Of a DNA stretch of 64,000 bases, positions 1 through 9,320 are shown one piece after another. A model generated the notes under the pieces. That model did not search any database. It was not told the origin of the DNA and worked only from the letters and a program-made list of their open reading frames with translations. Each line of letters starts with the position of its first letter. Position 1 is the first letter of the stretch. Origin of the DNA: a bacterium (lineage in GTDB: Bacteria; Bdellovibrionota; Bdellovibrionia; Bdellovibrionales; Bdellovibrionaceae); the NCBI GenBank assembly GCA_019752925.1, contig JAIELP010000004.1:392258-456257 (forward strand), given 5' to 3'. The translations under genes and the position numbers were made by a program.

Positions 1-175
1 GAGCCTAACAACGGATAACGAATAAGAGTATCGATGGACCACATCAGAGTGCCTAGAATAATGAATAAAAAACCCACAATTTCCCCTTACTGATAGGCGT
101 TGTAGTACAAAGCTATAACATTGTAAATAGCCCTGATTTAACTTAGTATTTGTAAGCCCAACAACAGGAGAAATT

Positions 176-679
176 ATGAATAAAAAATTCGTAGAACAAT
201 ATATTAAAATGCTTAACAATTTAGACGGTCTTTTAGTTAAAGCAGCAGCGCATGCTGATGCTAACAAATTTGATGTAAACAACTTTGTGACGGACAGATT
301 GGCTGTTGATATGTTGCCATTTGCTCGCCAAATTCAGATTGCATGTGATACTGCTAAATTAGCGGTTGCAAGCTTTAGTTTTTCAGAGGCTCCTAAATTT
401 GAAGACAATGAAAAAACAATCGCTGAATTGCGCGAAAGAATCAAAAAGACTTTAGACTTTTTAAAATCAAAAGTAGAAGCCGACTTTTCTAAGTTTAAAG
501 ATGCGAAGTATGCACCTTTTTGGGCCAATGGAATGTGGTTGGATGGTGAATCATATTTTTATGAGCACGCTATGCCTAACTTTTACTTCCATGTACAAAC
601 CGCCTATGCAATTTTAAGAACTCGCGGTGTAAATGTAGGAAAAGCCGATTACATCGGAGCTTTAAACTTTCAAAAGTAA
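176..679 (+). CDS. DUF1993-like protein
   Basis: ORF with upstream AGGAG; DUF1993-like pattern (MLNNLDGLLVKAAAHADAN..., YFHVQTAYAILRTRGVNVGKADYIG). Confidence 0.75.
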   Translation: MNKKFVEQYIKMLNNLDGLLVKAAAHADANKFDVNNFVTDRLAVDMLPFARQIQIACDTAKLAVASFSFSEAPKFEDNEKTIAELRERIKKTLDFLKSKVEADFSKFKDAKYAPFWANGMWLDGESYFYEHAMPNFYFHVQTAYAILRTRGVNVGKADYIGALNFQK

Positions 680-825
680 TAAAAATTAGCCTCATTTAAA
701 AGCTAATCAGTCTAAAAAATATTAAAAAGTAAGCATTACAACGCTTTAACGCGTCGCGGATGCGTGGAGGGCTTGATTTTAAGTCCTCTTTACCCCTTGA
801 ATGAAAAGGTAAATAACTGAAATTG

Positions 826-891
826 ACCTTCAGATACATGCTTTTTTCGCTAAAAAATGTGAGAAAAACATCATTTTTTGAAGGTTTTTTT
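826..891 (+). terminator. terminator/attenuator-like hairpin upstream of topoisomerase VI subunit B
   Basis: ACCTTCA (826-832) / TGAAGGT (879-885) followed by a T run; alternative inner stem AAAAAATG (852-859) / CATTTTTT (872-879). Confidence 0.4.
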
Positions 892-911
892 GACCTAAAA
901 AGGGGTTTTAA

Positions 912-2627
912 GTGAGCAAAATCACCAAAAGTAGTACCGCAGAGTATTTTGCAAAGAATCTACAGCAGGTGGGGTTTTCTTCTCCATTAAAAGCTGTTTT
1001 AACAACTTTAAAAGAAGCTGTAGATAATTCTCTAGATGCATGTGAACAGCATGAAATATTACCTGAACTTGAGGTTGAAGTAACTAAGGTTGGCGTAGGT
1101 TCTACAAAAAATACAGATTTAATTAAAATTGTAGTTGAAGATAATGGTCCCGGGATTGAAGCCGATGATCTGGCTAAAGTTTTCGGTGAATACTTAGCAT
1201 CTTCTAAGTTTGGCCGTGGGCAATGTTCTCGCGGACAACAAGGTATTGGTATTTCGGCAGCAACAACTTGGGCACAGATGACTAATGCTAAAGGTGTGCA
1301 GGTTATATCGAAAACCAAAGGTATGCGTAAAGCTATATCGGCGCAAGTTGACGTAGATATCAAAACTAATACCGGTATTTTACGTAATAAAGAAATGATC
1401 GACTGGAAAAATAAAAGCAACGGAGTACGCGTTGAATTTTTAATGGATGGTCGTATTCAATTAAACGGTGACGGTGGTTTGTTAACATATATTGAGGGGA
1501 CTGTTTTATTAAATCCTCACGTAACTGTTAAGTATAAATTAGCAGATGCGGACTGGGTAAAAACGGAACGCGTAAGTAACGTAACTCCTGAAATTCCGGA
1601 AGCTACTTTACCGCATCCACATACATTTAAATTAGGTGAGTTCATCACTCACTCTCATTTATATGGTAAAATTTCTTTATCTAAATTTTTAAAAACAGGT
1701 TTTTCCCGTATTTCAGATCAATCTATTAAAGATTTTATCAAAGCTGGAATGCCAAAAGCTTTGGCTGATAAAACTTTAACTTCAATGAGCGAAGAAGACT
1801 TCAAAAAAGTTTTCCAAGCCATTCAGGCTACACAGCTAATGGCTCCTTCTACAAAATCAGTTTTAACTGTAGGTGAAGAAGCTCTTTCTAAATCGATTAA
1901 TCGTTTAGGTCAGGTCGATTTCTTCTCAGTTATGACAAGAAAGCCGACTATTTGTGACTTTAAACCTGTGGTGGTAGAAGTTGCTTTGGCGCGTTTTGTA
2001 AATCGTGGTGCTGAAGATCAGCCAGTTCAATTATTACGTTTTGCCAATCGTGTTCCATTGCAATTTGATAAATCAGGTTGTGCAATTACTTGGGCTATTG
2101 AAAGCGTAAACTGGAAATCATACGGTTTGGCTCAACCTAAGGATTCATTACCACTGGGTTCTTATGTATTCGCGGTTTCGGTTGTATCGCCATTTATTAA
2201 ATTTAAAAATGCATCAAAAGAAACAATCGATGCTTCCGATGAATTAGTTGAAGAAATCCGTCGTGCCTTAATGCAAGCCGGACAAAAACTTTCACGTCAT
2301 ATTAAACATGAAATGAAAGAGGCTGATTTAGAAAGAAAATTAGCTCACATTGAGCAATTCGGTCCGATTTTAGTAGAAAAACTGGTTTTAATTGCTGAAG
2401 CCAATGATTCACGCCGTAAAAAAGCCGAAGATGGTCTTAAGAAAATTTTAGGTCGTGATTCTGAAGCTGCGATGAGTGATTTAGAAGATGCTCAATCAAA
2501 ACTGGCAGAGCAAAAGAAAAAGCAGGCTAAGATTACCGGCGAAGAGGGCGAAGAAGTTGTAGAAACTTCTGAAGACACGGCTGAAGAACAGTCTAAAAAA
2601 ACTGAAACTAAGAAAACTAAAAAGTAG
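912..2627 (+). CDS. top6B: DNA topoisomerase VI subunit B (GHKL ATPase)
   Basis: GTG start; GHKL motifs LKEAVDNSLDACE, VEDNGPGIE, RGQQGIGISAA; followed by the A subunit. Confidence 0.93.
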   Translation: MSKITKSSTAEYFAKNLQQVGFSSPLKAVLTTLKEAVDNSLDACEQHEILPELEVEVTKVGVGSTKNTDLIKIVVEDNGPGIEADDLAKVFGEYLASSKFGRGQCSRGQQGIGISAATTWAQMTNAKGVQVISKTKGMRKAISAQVDVDIKTNTGILRNKEMIDWKNKSNGVRVEFLMDGRIQLNGDGGLLTYIEGTVLLNPHVTVKYKLADADWVKTERVSNVTPEIPEATLPHPHTFKLGEFITHSHLYGKISLSKFLKTGFSRISDQSIKDFIKAGMPKALADKTLTSMSEEDFKKVFQAIQATQLMAPSTKSVLTVGEEALSKSINRLGQVDFFSVMTRKPTICDFKPVVVEVALARFVNRGAEDQPVQLLRFANRVPLQFDKSGCAITWAIESVNWKSYGLAQPKDSLPLGSYVFAVSVVSPFIKFKNASKETIDASDELVEEIRRALMQAGQKLSRHIKHEMKEADLERKLAHIEQFGPILVEKLVLIAEANDSRRKKAEDGLKKILGRDSEAAMSDLEDAQSKLAEQKKKQAKITGEEGEEVVETSEDTAEEQSKKTETKKTKK

Positions 2628-2633
2628 GTAAGC

Positions 2634-3794
2634 ATGGCCTTATTAAAAGTACGTGAACTTAATTTAAATATACCAAAAGAAGCAAAAGCTTTAGCTGAAA
2701 GAATGCTGAAGGATCTTGAGAGCTCAAGACGTCCATATTTAGAAGCGGTTAAAACTTCTTTAGACAATTCAGAATATAATTCAAAAGTGGGTTTCTTAAC
2801 TCCAGGTGATAAAGTTGTAAGAACCGAATTAAACGTATCATCAGTTCAGAAATTAGCCCGCGTTGTATTTATGTTAGAAATTCTTCTGCGCAATTTAGAT
2901 ATCGGCGCAGTCAATACGAAGCGTGAATTGTACTATATCTGTAAAGGTTTAATTAAAGGTAACGCCCGTTATAAACCTTTAGATTTTGAAGACCAAACTG
3001 AATCGGACAGTATTATCGATTTTATTGGTGATATGCTTGAAGCTTACCGTGAAGAATTAAACTGTTACGCCAATGACCGCGGCGGACAAACTTACTCGCA
3101 ACAATTAGTTGTGACGGAAGCTTTACCTGATGGCGACAAAGCTACAGTTGATTTATCAACTCTGGGTACGTCTCCGTTTCAGCCTAAGAACAGACCTCAG
3201 TCTTTAAAACTTAAAGCTAAAAAGAAAATTGATTTCTGCTTGGTGGTTGAGTCGGAAGGTACGGCGGGTACCCTGCAATCTATGGGTTTCACTAAGCGTA
3301 ACAACTGTATTTTAATGGGTGCTCAAGGTGTTCCATCAAACGGTGTGCGTGGTTGGTGTAAATTGATTGAAAACCAATTAGACGTTCCAATGTATTTCTT
3401 CGGAGATCTGGATGCGTACACCATTCAAAATATCTTCAGAACTTTAAAAGCCGGTTCGGCCGCTTCGTTAATTCGTAACAGTGATTTCAGTGCGCCTAAT
3501 GTAAGATTCTTGGGAGTTTTACCTGGCGACGTAAAGAAGTATGATCTTCACACTTATAAAGTAAAAGAAAATGACGTAGCTGATGCAAGATCATTGAAAA
3601 AAGCTAAAGATGCTTTAGAAAACGACCCATTCTTTAAAGATAAAAAGAATAAAGATTTATCTGATATTTTAAGATGGCTTATTAAAGAAAAAGTACGTTG
3701 TGAGCAGCAAAGTTACTTCATGGTTGATCCTAAAGATCCAATCAAAACAGAAAAAATCATTTTAGAAAAAATTAAAAAGGGCGATTACGTTTAA
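2634..3794 (+). CDS. top6A: DNA topoisomerase VI subunit A (Spo11-like)
   Basis: TKRELYYICKG catalytic Tyr motif; Toprim-like VVESEGTAGTL and FFGDLDAYTIQNI. Confidence 0.92.
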   Translation: MALLKVRELNLNIPKEAKALAERMLKDLESSRRPYLEAVKTSLDNSEYNSKVGFLTPGDKVVRTELNVSSVQKLARVVFMLEILLRNLDIGAVNTKRELYYICKGLIKGNARYKPLDFEDQTESDSIIDFIGDMLEAYREELNCYANDRGGQTYSQQLVVTEALPDGDKATVDLSTLGTSPFQPKNRPQSLKLKAKKKIDFCLVVESEGTAGTLQSMGFTKRNNCILMGAQGVPSNGVRGWCKLIENQLDVPMYFFGDLDAYTIQNIFRTLKAGSAASLIRNSDFSAPNVRFLGVLPGDVKKYDLHTYKVKENDVADARSLKKAKDALENDPFFKDKKNKDLSDILRWLIKEKVRCEQQSYFMVDPKDPIKTEKIILEKIKKGDYV

Positions 3795-3796
3795 TT

Positions 3797-4225
3797 ATGC
3801 AAAATGAAAACAAGCTTCTGCTCGCAATAGTTGTGCTGGGGGCTTGGACTATGTTTATGTGGTTTTGGATGTACTATACGCGCATTCCTGCCATTTTAAA
3901 AATGAAACTTAAGTTAGATCCCAAGGCGGCCAGAGGAGAGCAGATGAATTCATTACCTGCTCAGGTAAGATGGAAGGCCGACAATTACAATCATTTATTT
4001 GAGCAACCCACGTTATTCTATGCAGTCGTTTTAGTATTGTTTTTGCTTCGAGATTCGAGTGACTGGGCCGTATATTTAGCGTGGTCTTATGTGGTTATCA
4101 GAATTTTACACAGTTTAGTTCAGGCTATAATAAATAAAATTGAATTACGATTCAGTTTATTCGTTCTTTCAAGCTTAAGTTTGATTGGATTAATTGTGAA
4201 GAGCTTGTTTCTCATCTTTAAATAA
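3797..4225 (+). CDS. MAPEG family membrane protein
   Basis: four hydrophobic segments; ADNYNHLFEQPTLFYAVVLVLFL motif. Confidence 0.8.
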   Translation: MQNENKLLLAIVVLGAWTMFMWFWMYYTRIPAILKMKLKLDPKAARGEQMNSLPAQVRWKADNYNHLFEQPTLFYAVVLVLFLLRDSSDWAVYLAWSYVVIRILHSLVQAIINKIELRFSLFVLSSLSLIGLIVKSLFLIFK

Positions 4226-4228
4226 AAA

Positions 4229-4251
4229 AAGGGATGCTGTGTGCATCCCTT
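4229..4251. terminator. bidirectional intrinsic terminator
   Basis: AAGGGATGC-TGTGT-GCATCCCTT between convergent genes. Confidence 0.8.
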
Positions 4252-4275
4252 AAATAAGTAAATTTTAAATCTTAA

Positions 4276-4872
4276 TTACTTAGTTTTAACGTTTAATTCA
4301 ACTTTGATATTGTCTTGAATTAATTTGTCGCCCAAAGCAGAAACGGCTTTAAATTTACCAGAGTTGTAAATGATATCGTACTGAGTGCGGTCTTTAATTT
4401 CAGTAGCCGCTGAAGCAGCAAAGCCTTTTCCTTCTTTAGTGATTGATGCAGCAAAAACTTCTTTGTGTGTTTTACCTTTAATAGTTAAATCACCAGTGAT
4501 TTTGTGTGTTGGATCGCCAGCTTTACCACCTTTGATTGATTCAACTTTAGTAATTTTGAATGTGCCTTCTTTAAATTTTTCTACGTCAAAGAAATCTGGA
4601 GATTTTAAGTGGCCTTCTAATTTAGGTGAGTCGCCAGTTTTTAAAGAAGTCATATCGATTACGAATTCTCCGCCAACTAATTCTTCGCCTTTTAATTCTA
4701 CTGAGCCGGATTTAATAGTTAAATCTCCAGCATGGCTTTTTCCTACTCCATAGCCAGTCCATTTAAGAGAACCAGTTACATCCATTTTTACTGCTGCTTT
4801 AGCATCTTTTTTTCCAGCAGCAAAAGACATTGAGGCAACTAAGGCCATCGCGATTATAATAAGTTTTTTCAT
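4276..4872 (-). CDS. YceI family protein, secreted
   Basis: signal peptide MKKLIIIAMALVASMSFA; YceI pattern (SLKWTGYGVGKSHAGDLTIKSG..., LTIKGKTHKEVF). Confidence 0.88.
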   Translation of the reverse strand: MKKLIIIAMALVASMSFAAGKKDAKAAVKMDVTGSLKWTGYGVGKSHAGDLTIKSGSVELKGEELVGGEFVIDMTSLKTGDSPKLEGHLKSPDFFDVEKFKEGTFKITKVESIKGGKAGDPTHKITGDLTIKGKTHKEVFAASITKEGKGFAASAATEIKDRTQYDIIYNSGKFKAVSALGDKLIQDNIKVELNVKTK

Positions 4873-5084
4873 ATGACTTCCTTTTCGTTTGTGGTTAACG
4901 CTTATGTAAGCGAGTGTTCAATTTAATCACAAACATGAAGAGTTTTCAAAAGCTGGTCCGGTTATTGTAAGCAAGACAGCAAACTAATGGGTTTTGGGGA
5001 CATTTTAGTCTTTTTGATGGCCTAAATCGCTCAAATGGCCTAAAACCTCAGCACTTATCTTGATTTGTTTAACGGGGGTTATTC

Positions 5085-8000
5085 ATGAAATCAAAAATGA
5101 CGGCTACTTTTGCCGTTTTGTCACTACTGGCCTTAACATCTGCTTGTACACGTAATAATAATTTAAACCCGCTTATGGAGCTTTCGGGCAATATCGTAAG
5201 TACTCGCTCGCAGAATTCAACTCAGTTTATAGCTATTGTTAAACTTAAGACTCCGGCTTTATTAGAAACTGCAAAAGTACAAAATGGTCGTACTGTTGTA
5301 GATGAAAAACAATTAGCGGAAGTAACTAAAGAGCAAGATGCAGTGATAGCTTCATTAAAGGCTTTATCTTCAGAAGTACAAATTGTTTACCGTTATAAAA
5401 TGGTTCTAAATGCTGTTGCTGTTTTAGCTCCGGTTTCTTTGGAAGAAAAAATCAAAGAACATGGATTAGTGGCTTACCAAGAGGGTAGCTTTGAAAAACC
5501 AATTACTTTTGCTTTAAGTAATTCAGTAACAGCACCTGTTTTTGCTGAAAGAAATTCTTCTAAGTTTATTGGTGCGGCTGCTTTGAACTCAATTGGCATC
5601 ACGGGTAAAGGTATGAAGGTTGGTGTTATCGATACCGGTATTGACTACACTCACGCGATGTTTAAAGGTGCGGGAACTTCGGCCGCTTACGAAGAAATTG
5701 ATCCTTCGGAGCCTAATGCCGCTTTCCCGAATGCTAAAGTTGTAGGTGGTATTGATTTAGTGGGTACTGAGTACAATGCAGCCTCTCCGGATTTTGCTAA
5801 ACATATTCCTAAACCAGACATGAATCCGATTGATGAGGCCGGTCACGGTACTCACGTTGCGGGAACTGTTGCAGGTATCGGTGACGGCATTAATACTTAT
5901 AATGGTATGGCTCCGGATGCAGATTTACATGCCATTAAAGTTTTCGGTGCTAATGGCTCAACAAGTGATTCAGTAGTAATTGCAGCTTTAGAATACTCAG
6001 CAGATCCAAATGCTGACGGCAAAACAGATGACCAATTGGACGTTGTTAATTTATCTTTAGGTAGTAGTTACGGCAACCCACATATTCTTTACGCTGAAGC
6101 TATTAAAAATTTAGTAGATGGCGGTACAGTAGTTGTGGCTTCTGCGGGTAACTCTGGTCACCAAAACTATATTGTAGGTGCTCCGGGTACTTCTGATGCG
6201 GCTCTTTCTGTTGCAGCTTCTGTTGATAATGGTGATCACTTATGGAGATTTGACGCTTCAAGATTTAACTTCAATTCTGAAATTCTTTTGGTTGAAGCAA
6301 TTGAAGCAGCAACTTCTAAAAAAATTGCAGACGCAGGAGTGGTATCAGGAAAAATCGTTCATATCGGTACAGCTGCAGAAGAGTTAACAGAGGAGCAAAA
6401 AGCAGCTGTTAAAGGTAATGTGGCTTTAATCGACCGCGGTGTTGTTAACTTTAACGACAAAATTAAGCGCGCAGCCGCGGCTGGTGCTGTTGGTGTGGTT
6501 GTAGCTAACAATAAAGAGGGTACTCCTTTTGTTATGGGAACAACGGATAAGTTTGAAATTCCTGCGATTATGATCACTTTGGCTGATGCCAATAAAGTTA
6601 AAGCTAATATGAAAATTTCAGCTGTAACTTTTGACTTCAAAACGAGCGCTAAAATTGAAAAACCGGAATTGATTGATACTTTGACAGATTTCACATCAAA
6701 AGGTCCGCGATCAATTGACGGATTTATTAAACCAGAAATTTCAGCACCTGGTGAAAATGTAATTTCAGCTGCTATGGGTGGCGGTGCTGAAGCCGTTCAG
6801 ATGTCGGGTACCTCAATGGCGGCTCCGCATATGGCCGGTGTTATGGCTTTAGTTAAGCAAGCTCATAAAAATTTAACAGCTGCTGAATTAAAATCTATCG
6901 TAATGGGTACATCAAAAACTATAGGTGAAAAAGGCGAGCGTTATGCAATCAGTATGCAGGGTTCTGGCCGTATTCAAGCTGATAAAGCTGCTGCAAGTAA
7001 AATTATAGTTGTTGAGCCATCATTATCTTTAGGTGAAGTGGCTATTGAAAGTAAAAAAGCTATTCGCCGCCAATTAACAGTTAAAAACTTATCAGCTGAG
7101 AAGTTAACTTTAAGTGTTGAATTTGAAGGTAACGGCTTTATTTCAATGTCGGCTGATCCACAATTAGTTTTAGAAGCTAATAGCACAAAAGCTGTTTCTG
7201 TAAATTTAGTTTTAGATGCAGCTAATATGGGTTCTGAAAAAATCCGCGAAATGGACGGCTGGGTTAAGTTAATGGATGGTAAAGAAGAAGTTTACCGTGT
7301 TCCGGTTTTAGCAGTAGCTCACAAATTGGCAGCTCTTGAGGCTCAAGGTTTGGTTGTGAACTCAACTTCTGAGTTAGACTCTGCGGGTGCTTCTGCGGAA
7401 TTAACTCTTAAAAACTTAAATGCAAACGCTGGAGAAGCTTTATTGTTCAACTTAATAGGAAAAGATGAGCGTAAACCAAAAGCCAACTCATTCATGACCT
7501 CTGACTGTGACTTACAATCAGCAGGTTATAAATTAGTAAGCCGTAAAAACAGCCGTGGTAAAGATGAAACTGTTTTGCAGGTGGCAGTTAAGTTATTTAA
7601 ACCTATGACCACATGGCATGCATGTGACATCAGCTTATTAATTGACTCAAATAATGATGGCGTGGCTGAGCAGGAATTATTAGGTTCCAGTCTTAGCAGT
7701 ATTCCAGGACAAAACTCCTCTGAATTTGCGACAACTTTAATTGACGCAGCTAAAGCTCGTGAAATCCGCAAAGACTATGAAAAGTTAGTTGCTGATGCCA
7801 AAGGCGACACCACTAAATTAGCAGAGCTAAAAGGTGCTGAAGACTACAGTGATGCTTTGTTGGATCAAAAAGGTTTAAAGCTTTACAACAACTCGACAGT
7901 TGTAGTGTTAGAGATTTCTGCCGATAAGCTGGCGTTAACAGCTGATGGCGCTTTGGCATTTAAAGTACTTGTTACTCATAATGAACAAAGCACTGTGGAG

Positions 8001-8249
8001 TTTGACGACTACTTAAGTTCAACTGTTAAATCTGATATGAGAATTTCTCTTAAAAAAGAAGATCAGTCTTTTGTGGATCTTCCGGAGGCTATCACTTTAA
8101 CAGGTGCGGCTGAACAAAAGGTAGAATTAACTAAAGGTGAAGGTCGTGAAAAATTATTAGTGTTATTGCCTAATAACAAATTCTCGCTTTCTAATTTACA
8201 TGAAGATTCTCAGTCTCAGATTTTGACGCCGGTTTATTTAGTTAAATAA
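5085..8249 (+). CDS. S8 family serine peptidase (subtilisin-like, PA-domain insert), putative lipoprotein
   Basis: LTSAC lipobox; VGVIDTGIDYTH, GHGTHVAGTVAG, MSGTSMAAPHMAG catalytic motifs; PA-like AAAGAVGVVVANN segment. Confidence 0.93.
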   Translation: MKSKMTATFAVLSLLALTSACTRNNNLNPLMELSGNIVSTRSQNSTQFIAIVKLKTPALLETAKVQNGRTVVDEKQLAEVTKEQDAVIASLKALSSEVQIVYRYKMVLNAVAVLAPVSLEEKIKEHGLVAYQEGSFEKPITFALSNSVTAPVFAERNSSKFIGAAALNSIGITGKGMKVGVIDTGIDYTHAMFKGAGTSAAYEEIDPSEPNAAFPNAKVVGGIDLVGTEYNAASPDFAKHIPKPDMNPIDEAGHGTHVAGTVAGIGDGINTYNGMAPDADLHAIKVFGANGSTSDSVVIAALEYSADPNADGKTDDQLDVVNLSLGSSYGNPHILYAEAIKNLVDGGTVVVASAGNSGHQNYIVGAPGTSDAALSVAASVDNGDHLWRFDASRFNFNSEILLVEAIEAATSKKIADAGVVSGKIVHIGTAAEELTEEQKAAVKGNVALIDRGVVNFNDKIKRAAAAGAVGVVVANNKEGTPFVMGTTDKFEIPAIMITLADANKVKANMKISAVTFDFKTSAKIEKPELIDTLTDFTSKGPRSIDGFIKPEISAPGENVISAAMGGGAEAVQMSGTSMAAPHMAGVMALVKQAHKNLTAAELKSIVMGTSKTIGEKGERYAISMQGSGRIQADKAAASKIIVVEPSLSLGEVAIESKKAIRRQLTVKNLSAEKLTLSVEFEGNGFISMSADPQLVLEANSTKAVSVNLVLDAANMGSEKIREMDGWVKLMDGKEEVYRVPVLAVAHKLAALEAQGLVVNSTSELDSAGASAELTLKNLNANAGEALLFNLIGKDERKPKANSFMTSDCDLQSAGYKLVSRKNSRGKDETVLQVAVKLFKPMTTWHACDISLLIDSNNDGVAEQELLGSSLSSIPGQNSSEFATTLIDAAKAREIRKDYEKLVADAKGDTTKLAELKGAEDYSDALLDQKGLKLYNNSTVVVLEISADKLALTADGALAFKVLVTHNEQSTVEFDDYLSSTVKSDMRISLKKEDQSFVDLPEAITLTGAAEQKVELTKGEGREKLLVLLPNNKFSLSNLHEDSQSQILTPVYLVK

Positions 8250-8275
8250 ATTAAGTTATAAATTTTTATGTATTC

Positions 8276-8302
8276 AAAGCCCTTAGAAATAAGGGCTTTT
8301 TT
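8276..8302. terminator. intrinsic terminator
   Basis: AAAGCCCTTA-GAAA-TAAGGGCTTT followed by T run. Confidence 0.85.
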
Positions 8303-9135
8303 TATAATTCTTTGGATAAATCTTTTAATAATTTTTGAAATTCTTCGACAATAGGTAATTGTGCAATATTCTTGCGCGAGATCAACTTAATTTGACGTTT
8401 AATATTCGGAGTTAATACTAAAATATCTTTTTTAGATACTTGCATGGTCTGTGCTATTCCAAGTGGAACCAAGCCATTGCCGAAGCCTTCATTCACCATT
8501 TGCACAATGGCCGCAAAAGATTCAACGTGCGACCATTCGTAATTTTTTAACTTAGGCTGTTTAGATATTTTATCTTCTGCCGCTTTCCAAGTGCCTGAGC
8601 TTTTTTCGATGGTGATGAGTTTATTTGTTTCATTCTGACATCTTAAAAAAACCAAAGGCTCTTCAAAAATAACATTTGAAACCATTTGTGGATCGTTGCT
8701 GCTAGTGATGCAAAGGCCTAAGTGATATTTGCCGAGCTTTACGTTTTCTTCCACCAACGTACTTCTGTGAACGTGAATTTCGAACTCGACGCCTTTTAAT
8801 TTTTTTGCAGCTAGGCGAATGAGTTTTGGCCCCCAGGAGGCAGCAATTGAGTCCGATATTGCGATTGAGAATTTTTTGATTTCGTTATCGGATTCGAGCT
8901 GTTTCAGATTTTTGAGCTCGGATATTAACAAACGGGCTTTATTTAAGAAGGAAAGGCCCTTGGCGGTGAGGCGAACTCGCCTTCCGTCTGGTTCGATGAG
9001 TTTAAACTTGAGGTCATTCTCGAGCGACTGGATGCGTTTACTGACCGCAGACTGAGTTAAGCGAAGTTGCGCAGCGGCCTCACTTATGGTTCCTGTTCTT
9101 TCTAGGGCTAATAAAGCCTCAATCCCGTCCAACAT
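8302..9135 (-). CDS. LysR family transcriptional regulator
   Basis: N-terminal HTH LERTGTISEAAAQLRLTQSAVSKRIQSLEN; divergent from aconitase gene. Confidence 0.88.
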   Translation of the reverse strand: MLDGIEALLALERTGTISEAAAQLRLTQSAVSKRIQSLENDLKFKLIEPDGRRVRLTAKGLSFLNKARLLISELKNLKQLESDNEIKKFSIAISDSIAASWGPKLIRLAAKKLKGVEFEIHVHRSTLVEENVKLGKYHLGLCITSSNDPQMVSNVIFEEPLVFLRCQNETNKLITIEKSSGTWKAAEDKISKQPKLKNYEWSHVESFAAIVQMVNEGFGNGLVPLGIAQTMQVSKKDILVLTPNIKRQIKLISRKNIAQLPIVEEFQKLLKDLSKEL

Positions 9136-9320
9136 AATCCACTTTCCGTCCCAAAAAAGTGCCAGCTACTTTTTTGCCAACCCTTGGTCCTGATTTATTC
9201 CTTATACTACTACATTATATTCCTATTATTCAATTTTTTCTTTAATGATTTTGGTCGATTATTAGGGTGTAATTGAAAACCAAATAAGAATTAGACTGAA
9301 AATCATCAAAGGAGCCCAGC

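Noticed and set aside
908-1420. 170-aa minus-strand ORF opposite top6B
   Set aside because: Shadow ORF fully inside a well-supported gene, no recognisable family.
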